A stretch of DNA of 64,000 bases from Caenimonas aquaedulcis (GTDB lineage: Bacteria > Pseudomonadota > Gammaproteobacteria > Burkholderiales > Burkholderiaceae_C): the NCBI RefSeq assembly GCF_015831345.1, contig NZ_JADWYS010000001.1, forward strand, positions 754,118 to 818,117, in the 5' to 3' direction. Below, one piece after another: positions 18,743-26,888 of the stretch. The notes below the pieces were generated by a model. That model was given only the letters and a program-made list of their open reading frames with translations, was not told the origin of the DNA and made no database searches. Each line of letters starts with the position of its first letter. Within the stretch, counting starts at the first letter, position 1. Both the position numbers and the translations under genes were made by a program.

Positions 18743-20167
18743 CTACAGCTTCACGTATTCGTAGTCGATCGCCTGCGCGTTGATCCCGCGGTCCGGCGGC
18801 GCGATCCACGCCGCCATCTTGCCGGGTTCGACCACCCGCTGCATCAGGCTCTTCACGAAGGCGATGTCTGCTTCCGTGGGCAGCCAGTCGTCCTTCTTCG
18901 CATCGAACTCGGCCTGGGTGATCGGCTGGCCTTCCGGGCTGACCGGCACGCCCGACCATGCGCCGACCTGGCGGCGGAACCTCGTGGAAGGCAGCTTCAA
19001 TTCGAAGTTGACGCCCGCGCGCTTGATGCCCATGTTCCAGCGCGTGATGCCGACGTTGCAGTCCTTCACGTATTCCAGCCGCGTGATCTCGTTCATGCCG
19101 TTGCGCGTGGAGACCGTCTCGGATTTCATGCCGCCCTGGCCGTCCGGCACCTGGATGGTCATCTCCGTTTCGGCTTCCACGTGGTCCGCGAACTTCGCTT
19201 CGTCCGGCCGGCCCTTGATGCCGTTGCTGAAGTAGTTGGCCGCGTTCGACGAAGACTCGGAGCCGAAGAGGTCCAGCGAACTCGTGAACCAGAAGTTCAT
19301 GAATTTCTGGATGGTGGGCAGGTCCACCACGCCTGCCTTGCGCAGCGTGGCGACGTCGTCGGTGTCCAACTCCTTCATCACTTCCAGCGTGCGCTTGATG
19401 ACGCGGCCCACGCCCGTCTCGCCGACGAACATGTGGTGCGCTTCCTCGGTGAGCATGAAGCGCGTGGTGCGCGCCAGCGGGTCGAACGCGCTTTCGGCGA
19501 AGCTCTTGAGCTGGAACTTGCCGTCGCGGTCCGTGAAGTAGGTGAACATGAAGAAGGACAGCCAGTTGTCCATGGGCTCGTTGAAGGTGCCCAGGATGCG
19601 CGGCTTGTTGGGGTCGCCGCTGTGGCGCTCCAGCAGTTCCTCCGCCTCCTCCCGGCCGTCGCGCCCGAAGTGCGCGTGCAGCAGGTAGACCATGGCCCAC
19701 AGGTGGCGGCCTTCTTCCACGTTGACCTGGAAGAGGTTGCGCAGGTCGTAGAGCGAGGGCGCGGTGTGGCCGAGCAGGCGCTGCTGTTCGACGGACGCGG
19801 GCTCCGTGTCGCCCTGCGTCACGATCAGGCGGCGGAAAGTGGAGCGGTATTCGCCGGGGACGTCCTGCCAGACGTCCTGGCCCATGAAGTCGCCGAAGCC
19901 GATCTTGCGGCCCTCTTCCTTGTCCGCGAGGAAGATGCCCCAGCGATAGTCGGGCATCGGTGTGTAGCCGTAGCTCGCCCAACCTTGCGCGTCCACGCCG
20001 ACGGCGGTGCGCAGGTACACCTCCTTGGCCTTGAAGTCGCTCGGGCCCATCTCGTCCCACCAGTTGAGGAAGGCCGGTTGCCAATGCTCCAGGGCGCGCT
20101 GCAACTGGCGGTTCTCGCCCAGGTGCACGTTGTTGGGGATCAGCGCTTGCAGGTCGATGTTGCTCAT
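18743..20167 (-). CDS. boxB: Benzoyl-CoA 2,3-epoxidase, oxygenase subunit BoxB
   Basis: Di-iron oxygenase that converts benzoyl-CoA to its 2,3-epoxide in the aerobic box pathway. The 474-residue length is typical. Iron ligands are visible in the helical motifs EEGRHLWAM (near 150) and EEAHHMFVGETG (near 240). The start codon overlaps the boxC stop (ATGA at 20164-20167), so BoxB is made from the boxR-boxC-boxB transcript. BoxB normally receives electrons from the flavoprotein/ferredoxin BoxA, which is not encoded in the window. Confidence 0.97.
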   Translation of the reverse strand: MSNIDLQALIPNNVHLGENRQLQRALEHWQPAFLNWWDEMGPSDFKAKEVYLRTAVGVDAQGWASYGYTPMPDYRWGIFLADKEEGRKIGFGDFMGQDVWQDVPGEYRSTFRRLIVTQGDTEPASVEQQRLLGHTAPSLYDLRNLFQVNVEEGRHLWAMVYLLHAHFGRDGREEAEELLERHSGDPNKPRILGTFNEPMDNWLSFFMFTYFTDRDGKFQLKSFAESAFDPLARTTRFMLTEEAHHMFVGETGVGRVIKRTLEVMKELDTDDVATLRKAGVVDLPTIQKFMNFWFTSSLDLFGSESSSNAANYFSNGIKGRPDEAKFADHVEAETEMTIQVPDGQGGMKSETVSTRNGMNEITRLEYVKDCNVGITRWNMGIKRAGVNFELKLPSTRFRRQVGAWSGVPVSPEGQPITQAEFDAKKDDWLPTEADIAFVKSLMQRVVEPGKMAAWIAPPDRGINAQAIDYEYVKL

Positions 20168-21852
20168 ATGCGTTTCCAGTCGAATTTGGCCTTCTTGCCC
20201 GTGCCGAAAAGCTTCAGTGCGCCCTCTTCACCCACCGCGTTCGGCCGGATGAAGATCCAGTTCTGCCAGGCGGACAGGCGCGCGAACACGCGTGTCTCCA
20301 TGGTCTCCTTGCCCGGGAAGCGCAGCGAAGCCTCCATGCCGGTCAGTGCATCGGGCGACAGCGACGCGCGCTCTTCCAGCATGACGCGGATCTCGTCGTC
20401 CCAGTCGATGTCGTCCGGGGTGAGCGTCACGAGGCCCAGCCCCAGGGCCTGGTCGGCGCGCAAGGCGCTGTCCTGCAAACCCTGCAGCTGTGAAATCGTC
20501 TGGGCATCTTCATTGAAGCGCGTCTGCAGGCGCGTCAAGCCGTTGACGACCGGATAGCGCCCGAAATTGGCCGGCGACAGGTGCAGCGCCGGCGCGGCGT
20601 CCGGCGCATCGGGCAGATCCAGCATGTAGATGCGGTCGCAGGCCAGCGCGAGTTCGTAGAAGGTGCCGGCAAAGCACGAGCCTTCGTCCACCAGCGCGAT
20701 CAGCGAGCGGCTCGTCACGTCCAGGCGCGCGAGCGTACGGCGCAGTGCACCCGTCGTCTCGCGAACGAGCCAGTGCGCCTTGTGCTGTTCGAGCACGGCA
20801 TCCATGTGCATCACGCGATTCGCGTCGCCGCGCGTCTTGATGACCCAGGTGCCGATCTCGAGCTCGTTCGCGCGCAGGCTGAGGATCGCGTCGTCCAGTT
20901 CGCGCGCGAAGCGCAGCGGCCACCACGTGGCGCCTGCAGCCTGGATGGCGTCGGGTGTGGATTCGATCGCAGCTTTCGGCGCAGTCACGGTGATCGTGGC
21001 CAGGCGCGCCGCGCGGTCGATCTGCACGTCCAGCGTCTCGTAGTGGTAGCCCTGGTCGTCCACCGTGCGCTCCAGCGCCGGCAGCTCGATGCCCTGCCCG
21101 CCCGAGCGGGTGGACTGCGCGCGCAAGGCGGCAATCTCCGCGTCGACCAGCTGCGCGAACTGCTGCGGCTTCGCGTTCGAGTCCACGAGTTTCCAGTCCT
21201 TGGCGCGGTCGGCGCGCACGCCTTCGCTCGTCGTGCAGAAGATGTCCGCGAGATCCCGCCGGACCTTGCGCTTGTCCGTCACGCGCGTGAGGCCACCCGT
21301 GCCGGGCAGCACGCCGAGCAGCGGCACTTCCGGCAGGCTCACGGTGGACGCGCGGTCGTCGACCATCGCGATGCGGTCGCATGCGAGCGCGAGTTCGTAG
21401 CCGCCGCCCGCGCAGGCGCCCGTGACCGCGGCGAGCGACTTCAGGCCGTCGTGCCGGGAGGAATCTTCCAGGCCATTTCGCGTTTCGTTCGTGAACTTGC
21501 AGAAGTTCACCTTCCACGCATGCGTGGACAGGCCGAGCATGTAGATGTTGGCGCCCGAGCACCAGATCTTCTCCTTGCCGCTCTCGAACACCACGACCTT
21601 CACCTGCGGATGCTCGAACCGAACGCGATTGAGCGCGTCGTGCAATTCGATGTCCACGCCCAGGTCGTAGCTGTTGAGCTTGAGCTTGTAGCCGGGCTTG
21701 ATGCCGCCGTCCTCGTCGATGTCGAGCTTGAGCCGCGCGACGTCGCCTTCGACGGCCAGGCTCCAGTGCCGGTAGCGGGAGGGGTGCGTGGCGAAATTCA
21801 CCAGCTCGCGGTCGCCCTGCTTGAACAGCAGCGGTTCGGTCATCGCATTCAT
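20164..21852 (-). CDS. boxC: 2,3-epoxybenzoyl-CoA dihydrolase BoxC
   Basis: Opens and hydrolyses the ring of 2,3-epoxybenzoyl-CoA to 3,4-dehydroadipyl-CoA semialdehyde and formate. The 562-residue protein contains two crotonase-like halves. The first has GACAGGGYELALACDR, the second SCFAGTFYELALACDR. The ATG at 21852 overlaps the boxR stop by four bases; a second in-frame ATG at 21843 is possible. The aldehyde dehydrogenase BoxD that would take the product further is not in the window. Confidence 0.97.
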   Translation of the reverse strand: MNAMTEPLLFKQGDRELVNFATHPSRYRHWSLAVEGDVARLKLDIDEDGGIKPGYKLKLNSYDLGVDIELHDALNRVRFEHPQVKVVVFESGKEKIWCSGANIYMLGLSTHAWKVNFCKFTNETRNGLEDSSRHDGLKSLAAVTGACAGGGYELALACDRIAMVDDRASTVSLPEVPLLGVLPGTGGLTRVTDKRKVRRDLADIFCTTSEGVRADRAKDWKLVDSNAKPQQFAQLVDAEIAALRAQSTRSGGQGIELPALERTVDDQGYHYETLDVQIDRAARLATITVTAPKAAIESTPDAIQAAGATWWPLRFARELDDAILSLRANELEIGTWVIKTRGDANRVMHMDAVLEQHKAHWLVRETTGALRRTLARLDVTSRSLIALVDEGSCFAGTFYELALACDRIYMLDLPDAPDAAPALHLSPANFGRYPVVNGLTRLQTRFNEDAQTISQLQGLQDSALRADQALGLGLVTLTPDDIDWDDEIRVMLEERASLSPDALTGMEASLRFPGKETMETRVFARLSAWQNWIFIRPNAVGEEGALKLFGTGKKAKFDWKRI

Positions 21853-22736
21853 GGCTTGGGCTCCATCGGAACGGCGCGTTCCAGGTCTTTGAGGGATTGC
21901 TTGACGCTGCGCGCCGCGGTGTCCACCACCGCATCGGCGCGCGCGTAGAGCGCTTCGCGGCTGGCGAGGATGCGGCGGATGTCTTCCATCGCCTCCCCGG
22001 TCGCGCCACGGGTCGTGTCGAAAGGGCGCATGTCGCCTTGCGCGACGACACGGCTCATGTGCTCTTCGGGGTTGGCCTTGAGCCACACGCAGTAGAAGCG
22101 GCTCTGCAGCAGGTCGAAGGTTTCGCGCTCGCTCACGATGCTGCCGCCGGTGGTCATCACGACGCCATCCGCGTGATCCTCGGCGATACGGAACAAGGCG
22201 CGGCGCTCGTAACGCCGGTACCCGGCCTGCCCGTGCAGCAGCAGGATCTCGTTCATGCTGGTGCCCGCCTCGCGCTCGATCTCGCGGTCCAGTTCCACGA
22301 AGGGAATGCCGCGATGCGCGGCGAGCTGCGCACCCAGCGTCGATTTGCCCGCGCCGCGCAGGCCAATGAGCGCGATGCGCTTCTCGCGGCCCTTCTCGTC
22401 GTCCAGGCCGAAGGTCGACGACAGCAGCGCATGCGCCTGGTCCAGCTGGCCATCGTCCAGGCGCGCCAGCAAACCCTGGGCCCGTGCCAGCGCAGGACGC
22501 GGCGCGTCCTGCAGCAATTCCAGGATGGTGATGTTGAGCGCGCGTGCCGCCGCTTCGAGCGAGTTGATGGAGACGTTGCCCTTGCCGCTTTCCACGTCCG
22601 CGAGGAAGCGCTCGGACAGGCCAGAATCCGCGGCCAGTTGCTTGCGCGTCATCCCGCGGCGCGCACGCCAGGCCCGCACGCGCGCACCGAGCTCGGCAAG
22701 CGTCGCCCGGGCGTCGTGGTCGGTCATCAGTTGCAT
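21849..22736 (-). CDS. boxR: BoxR/BzdR-type benzoyl-CoA-responsive regulator
   Basis: A 295-residue repressor with an N-terminal Xre-type helix-turn-helix (about 15-75, with QLAADSGLSERFLADVE) joined to a shikimate-kinase-like domain. The P-loop GLRGAGKST and the second motif LDREIEREAG are preserved. In BzdR/BoxR this kinase-like half binds benzoyl-CoA as the inducer. The gene is the first of boxR-boxC-boxB and overlaps boxC by four bases, so the regulator is probably autoregulated. The promoter pair at 22762-22809 is its likely target. Confidence 0.93.
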   Translation of the reverse strand: MQLMTDHDARATLAELGARVRAWRARRGMTRKQLAADSGLSERFLADVESGKGNVSINSLEAAARALNITILELLQDAPRPALARAQGLLARLDDGQLDQAHALLSSTFGLDDEKGREKRIALIGLRGAGKSTLGAQLAAHRGIPFVELDREIEREAGTSMNEILLLHGQAGYRRYERRALFRIAEDHADGVVMTTGGSIVSERETFDLLQSRFYCVWLKANPEEHMSRVVAQGDMRPFDTTRGATGEAMEDIRRILASREALYARADAVVDTAARSVKQSLKDLERAVPMEPKP

Positions 22737-22761
22737 GCTGGCGTCTTTTTTTCGCGGGGAC

Positions 22762-22789
22762 TTGCGTTAAATCAAGATTGCAGTATACT
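22762..22789 (+). promoter_or_regulatory. Putative sigma70 promoter toward flavodoxin/benzoate-CoA ligase genes
   Basis: A -35-like TTGCGT (22762-22767) and a -10 TATACT (22784-22789) are separated by 16 bases, facing the flavodoxin gene. The region is A/T-rich in a GC-rich genome. It overlaps the opposing boxR promoter; the palindrome AGTATACT serves both. Confidence 0.6.
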
Positions 22790-22809
22790 TCCTATCATCG
22801 AATTGTCAA
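22782..22809 (-). promoter_or_regulatory. Putative sigma70 promoter for boxR-boxC-boxB
   Basis: On the minus strand a consensus -35 TTGACA (22809-22804) is followed after 16 bases by TATACT (22787-22782). This is the best promoter match I see in the window. BoxR would be expected to bind here, but no TGCA-N6-TGCA repeat like the BzdR operator is visible. Confidence 0.7.
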
Positions 22810-22857
22810 GCAGTTTATTGCATGTTGCTTGGCCCACACCGGATGATCGGAAGCAAG

Positions 22858-23328
22858 ATGAAATTGAAGATCCTCGTCGGCACCATGACCAGCACCGCCG
22901 ACTATGTGGCGCAGGCCATCCAGATGGACTGCGCGGATGTGGTGGAGGAGATCGAAGTCCACCTGATGGATGGCCTCGACATCTCTGTCTTCGATGAAGA
23001 TGCACTTTATCTCATCTGCTCCTCGACCTACGGCTCCGGCGACGTCCCCGACAACGCGCGCCAGCTCTACGACTCGCTCGATTCGCAGCCCAAGTACCTG
23101 GGCCACGTGCGCTACGGCGTGATCGCGCTGGGCGATCGCACCTACCTCAACACCTTCGCCTTCGGCGGCAAGAAGTTCGACGAGCGCCTGCAGGGCCTGG
23201 GCGCGCAGCGCATCGGCGACGTCTGGTGCCACGACGCGAGCGCGGGGACCATGCCCGAGGAACTGGCCACCGCCTGGTGCCGCGAATGGCTGGCGCTGGC
23301 GCTGGCTCCCGCCACCACCACTGCCTGA
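22858..23328 (+). CDS. Flavodoxin-domain protein (MioC-like)
   Basis: A 156-residue FMN-binding protein. The N-terminal loop GTMTSTADYVA corresponds to the flavodoxin phosphate-binding loop, and SSTYGSGDVPDN and ALGDRTY are the two further FMN loops. It resembles E. coli MioC in layout. ATG 22858 is chosen because the family begins MKLKILVG; ATGs at 22822 and 22843 would add 5-12 residues. The next gene, benzoate-CoA ligase, starts five bases after its stop. Co-location with the box genes suggests electron transfer in benzoate breakdown, possibly to BoxB, but this is an inference. Confidence 0.88.
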   Translation: MKLKILVGTMTSTADYVAQAIQMDCADVVEEIEVHLMDGLDISVFDEDALYLICSSTYGSGDVPDNARQLYDSLDSQPKYLGHVRYGVIALGDRTYLNTFAFGGKKFDERLQGLGAQRIGDVWCHDASAGTMPEELATAWCREWLALALAPATTTA

Positions 23329-23333
23329 GCGTC

Positions 23334-24914
23334 ATGCGTCCGAGCATCGCGGACCACCGGTCTTCCCCGCCGCGGGTCGACATTCCGCGGGACTACAACG
23401 CCGCGCAGGACCTGCTGGCACGAAACGAGGGCCGCTACGGAAAGGTCGCGTTCATCGATGCCGTGTCCGGCGCGAGCCTCACCTATGGCGACCTGGCGAA
23501 GCAGTCCTACCAATTCGCGAACGCCCTGCGCGCGAAGGGTTTCACGCCCGAGACGCGCGTGATGATCGCGATGCTGGACACGCTGGAGTGGCCGGTCGTG
23601 TTCCTCGGCTGCATCCTGGCCGGCGTGGTGCCCGTGGCCGCGAACACGCTGCTCACGACGAAGGACTTCGAGTTCATGCTGCGCGATTCGCGCGCGCAGG
23701 CGCTGTTCGTGTCGAAGCCATTGCTGCCGGTGTTCGAGTCGCTGGTCGGCACGAGCGGGACGCTCAAGGACGTCTACATGGCCGGAGATGACGCGGCGAA
23801 CTCCGTCGCCGCGTTGATCGCAGCGGGATCGCCGGTCCCTTCCCCCCACGACACGAGCGCCGACGACCCCTGCTTCTGGCTGTATTCGAGCGGATCCACC
23901 GGCACGCCCAAGGGCACGGTCCACCTGCACAGCCACCTCATCCAGACCGCCGAACTCTATGGGCGCGGCGTGCTGGGCATCCGAGAAGACGACGTCGTCT
24001 TCTCGGCGGCGAAATTGTTCTTCGCCTACGGGCTGGGCAATTCGCTCACCTTTCCCATGAGCGTCGGCGCCACGGCGGTGCTTCTGCCCGCGCGGCCCGC
24101 GCCTGCGGAGGTGTTCAATACCCTGCTCAAGTACCAGCCGACCATCTTCTACGGCGTGCCCACGCTCTATGCCGCGCTGCTGGCCGACGCGAACCGGCCC
24201 GCCCGCGCGCAGCTGAACCTGCGCGTGTGCACCAGCGCCGGCGAAGCCCTGCCCGCCGAGATCGGCAGGCGATGGACCGAGGCCTACGGCTGCGAGATCC
24301 TCGACGGCATCGGCTCGACGGAGATGCTGCACATCTTCCTGTCCAATCGGCCCCGCCAGGTGCGGTACGGCACCACGGGGCAGGCGGTGCCCGGCTACGA
24401 GCTTCGCATCGTCGGCGACGACGGGCGCGAGTGCGGCCCGGGCGAGATCGGCGAACTGCAGATCAACGGCCCCAGCGCCGCGCTCATGTACTGGAACAAC
24501 CGCGCCAAGACGAAGGCGACCTTCGCCGGCGAGTGGACGCGCAGCGGCGACAAGTACACGCGCGACGCGGACGGCTACTACACCTACGGCGGGCGCAGCG
24601 ACGACATGCTCAAGGTGGGAGGCATCTACGTGTCGCCCTTCGAGGTCGAGGCCTGCCTCATGACGCATGCCGCCGTGCTGGAAGCGGCGGTCATCGGCGT
24701 CGCCGATACCGACGAGCTCGTGAAGCCGAAAGCGTTCGTGGTGCTGAAGGCGGGCCAGGCGGCGTCGGCGGAGGTCCTGCAGATGCACGTGAAGAATGCG
24801 CTGGCACCCTACAAATACCCGCGCTGGATCGAGTTCGTGCCCGAGCTTCCCAAGACCGCGACCGGCAAGATCCAGCGTTTCAAGCTGCGTGCCTCCACGC
24901 CGCCCGCCGCGTGA
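23334..24914 (+). CDS. Benzoate-CoA ligase
   Basis: Adenylate-forming enzyme that makes benzoyl-CoA from benzoate, ATP and CoA, the entry step of the box pathway. The 526-residue protein carries the core motif YSSGSTGTPKGTVH, the aromatic-acid pocket region with GIGSTEMLHIFLSN, the hinge KVGGIYVSPFEVE, and the C-terminal catalytic lysine in PKTATGKIQRFKL. This pattern is that of benzoate-CoA ligases rather than fatty acid ligases. It is probably co-transcribed with the flavodoxin gene and lies just before the ABC transporter genes. Confidence 0.93.
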   Translation: MRPSIADHRSSPPRVDIPRDYNAAQDLLARNEGRYGKVAFIDAVSGASLTYGDLAKQSYQFANALRAKGFTPETRVMIAMLDTLEWPVVFLGCILAGVVPVAANTLLTTKDFEFMLRDSRAQALFVSKPLLPVFESLVGTSGTLKDVYMAGDDAANSVAALIAAGSPVPSPHDTSADDPCFWLYSSGSTGTPKGTVHLHSHLIQTAELYGRGVLGIREDDVVFSAAKLFFAYGLGNSLTFPMSVGATAVLLPARPAPAEVFNTLLKYQPTIFYGVPTLYAALLADANRPARAQLNLRVCTSAGEALPAEIGRRWTEAYGCEILDGIGSTEMLHIFLSNRPRQVRYGTTGQAVPGYELRIVGDDGRECGPGEIGELQINGPSAALMYWNNRAKTKATFAGEWTRSGDKYTRDADGYYTYGGRSDDMLKVGGIYVSPFEVEACLMTHAAVLEAAVIGVADTDELVKPKAFVVLKAGQAASAEVLQMHVKNALAPYKYPRWIEFVPELPKTATGKIQRFKLRASTPPAA

Positions 24915-24977
24915 AGTTCCGCGAGCCGAATCCGGGTAAGCCATGGTGCGCCGCCGCGGCGCATCCGGTAAAAATGC

Positions 24978-24989
24978 TTTAGGCCTAAA
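24978..24989. promoter_or_regulatory. 12-base perfect palindrome upstream of the ABC binding-protein gene
   Basis: TTTAGGCCTAAA lies 22 bases before the ATG of the binding-protein gene in an A/T-rich patch. A regulator operator is plausible; the regulator is unknown. Confidence 0.4.
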
Positions 24990-25011
24990 TTAAATTCGAA
25001 GGAGCCTTTCC

Positions 25012-26199
25012 ATGACATCCCGCCGTCTCGTCCTCTCCCGCGGCGCAGCCCTCGTCGGTGCTGCTTCCACCGGCCTGCTGCTGCCGCAGATCGCGCGCGC
25101 GCAGGGCAACAAGGTCCGCGTCGGCCTCATGCTGCCCTACACCGGCACCTTCGCGCAGCTCGGCGTCGCCATCGAAAACGGCGTGCGCATGGCCATCGAC
25201 GAGCGCGGCGGCAAACTGGGCGGCCGCGACATCGAATGGTTCAAGGTCGACGACGAGGCCGAACCGTCCAAGGGCATCGAGAACGCGAACAAGCTCGTGC
25301 TGCGCGACAAGGTCGACGTGCTGATCGGCACGGTGCACTCCGGCGTGCAGATGGGCATTCAGAAGGTGGTACGCGACAACGGCACGCTGTGCCTGATCCC
25401 GAATGCCGGCGTGCACGCGGCGACGCGCGCGCTGTGCGCCCCGAACGTGTTCCGCACCAGCTTCACCAACAGCCAGCCTACCCTCGCGCTCGGCGACGTG
25501 ATGGTCAAGAAGGGCCACAAGAAGGCCGTGTGGATCACCTGGAAGTACGCGGCCGGCGACGAGGCCTTCGAGGGCTTCAAGGAAAGCTACACCAAGGCGG
25601 GCGGCACCATCATCAAGGAACTCGGCCTGCCCTTCCCGCAGGTCGAATTCCAGGCGCTGCTGACGGAGATCGCGGCGCTCAAGCCTGACGCGGTCGCGTG
25701 CTTCTTCGCCGGCGGCGGCGCCGCGAAGTTCATCAAGGATTACGCCGCTGCGGGCCTGAAGGGCAAGATCCCGCTGTACGGCTCGGGCTTCCTCACCGAA
25801 GGCGTTCTGGATGCGGCCGGCCCCGCCGCCGACGGCATCATCACGACGATGCACTACGGCGATTCGCTCAATACGCCGCGCGACAACAAGTTCCGGCTGG
25901 ACTACGCCAAGACCTTCCGCATGCAGCCGGACGTCTACGCGGTGCAGGGCTACGACACCGGCCTCCTGCTTTCGCAGGGCATGGCCGCCGTGAAGGGCGA
26001 CATCGGCAACAAGGCGGCGCTGTACAAGGCGATGGAATCGGCGACCATCGACAGCCCGCGCGGCAAGTGGACGATGAGCAAGTCGCACAACCCGGTGCAG
26101 GACATGTACCTGCGCGTGGTCGAGAACAAGGAAAACAAGGTGATCGGCATCGCGGCGAAGGCGCTGGCCGATTCGGGCGCCGGCTGCAAGATGGCCTGA
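25012..26199 (+). CDS. ABC transporter periplasmic substrate-binding protein (LivK family)
   Basis: A 395-residue binding protein of the branched-chain amino acid type, which in such clusters often carries aromatic acids. The N-terminus MTSRRLVLSRGAALVG has an export signal with twin Arg, ending near ARA-Q at about residue 30; Tat or Sec export are both possible. The mature part begins VRVGLMLPYTGTFA. The ribosome site AAGGAG is strong. A terminator directly follows the gene, which would make the binding protein more abundant than the membrane parts. Benzoate as substrate is inferred from context only. Confidence 0.92.
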   Translation: MTSRRLVLSRGAALVGAASTGLLLPQIARAQGNKVRVGLMLPYTGTFAQLGVAIENGVRMAIDERGGKLGGRDIEWFKVDDEAEPSKGIENANKLVLRDKVDVLIGTVHSGVQMGIQKVVRDNGTLCLIPNAGVHAATRALCAPNVFRTSFTNSQPTLALGDVMVKKGHKKAVWITWKYAAGDEAFEGFKESYTKAGGTIIKELGLPFPQVEFQALLTEIAALKPDAVACFFAGGGAAKFIKDYAAAGLKGKIPLYGSGFLTEGVLDAAGPAADGIITTMHYGDSLNTPRDNKFRLDYAKTFRMQPDVYAVQGYDTGLLLSQGMAAVKGDIGNKAALYKAMESATIDSPRGKWTMSKSHNPVQDMYLRVVENKENKVIGIAAKALADSGAGCKMA

Positions 26200-26216
26200 G
26201 CGTCCGCGCCTGCAAC

Positions 26217-26245
26217 AATGGGAGGTTCGCGCCTCCCATTTTTTT
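26217..26245 (+). terminator. Rho-independent terminator after the binding-protein gene
   Basis: A perfect nine-pair stem AATGGGAGG/CCTCCCATT with a six-base loop is followed by a run of seven T. It lies inside the transporter cluster, between the binding-protein gene and the lysE-like gene, so downstream genes depend on read-through or another promoter. Confidence 0.88.
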
Positions 26246-26258
26246 GGCGAAGACCGTC

Positions 26259-26882
26259 ATGACCCTCTCCACCTACCTCCTGTACGTCGTCGCGGTCGCG
26301 CTGCTGATCGTGACGCCCGGCCCGACCATGCTGATGTGCATGACCAATGCGCTGAACCACGGGCCGCGCCGCGCCATGACCTCCGTCGCGGGCGCAGTGA
26401 CGGCGGTGCTCGGCGTGATGGTGCTGTCGGCCATGGGCCTCGGCGCGCTGCTCGCCGCATCGGAAACCGCGTTCACCATCGCCAAGGTGGCCGGAGCCGC
26501 CTACCTCGTCTGGCTGGGCATCAAGACCTTCCGCAGCGACGCGGTGCTGAAGACGGGCGAGGCCGGCGGCGCACCGCGTGCGCACTCCTTCTACATGCAG
26601 GGCTTCCTCGTCGGCGCGAGCAACCCCAAGGCCGTGCTGTTCTTCGCAGCCTTCTTCCCGCAATTCCTCAACCCCGCCGCGCCCATCGTGCCGCAGTTCG
26701 CCGCGCTCGCGCTCACCTTCATGTTCTTCGAATTCGCGGTGCTCACCGCCTGCGCGCTCAGCGTCGCCCGCCTGATGCCGGTGCTGCGCGCGAGCGGCCC
26801 GGTGCGATGGATCAACCGGGTGTGCGGCGGCCTCTTCACGCTGATGGGCGCCCTGCTGCTGCTCTCGCGCCGCCCCACGTAG
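26259..26882 (+). CDS. LysE/RhtB family exporter
   Basis: A 207-residue membrane protein with about six helices. The N-terminal LLIVTPGPTMLMCMTNAL, the GAAYLVWLGIKTF segment and GFLVGASNPKAVLFFAAFFPQF are hallmarks of the LysE/RhtB family of amino acid or small-molecule exporters. It is unexpected here, inserted between the binding protein and the permeases of an uptake transporter. Only six bases separate its stop from livH, so it probably shares the permease transcript. Substrate unknown. Confidence 0.9.
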   Translation: MTLSTYLLYVVAVALLIVTPGPTMLMCMTNALNHGPRRAMTSVAGAVTAVLGVMVLSAMGLGALLAASETAFTIAKVAGAAYLVWLGIKTFRSDAVLKTGEAGGAPRAHSFYMQGFLVGASNPKAVLFFAAFFPQFLNPAAPIVPQFAALALTFMFFEFAVLTACALSVARLMPVLRASGPVRWINRVCGGLFTLMGALLLLSRRPT

Positions 26883-26888
26883 CGGCCC

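Noticed and set aside
22740..22860. A BzdR-type TGCA-N6-TGCA operator
   Set aside because: TGCA occurs at 22779 and 22819, 40 bases apart, not in the known spacing.
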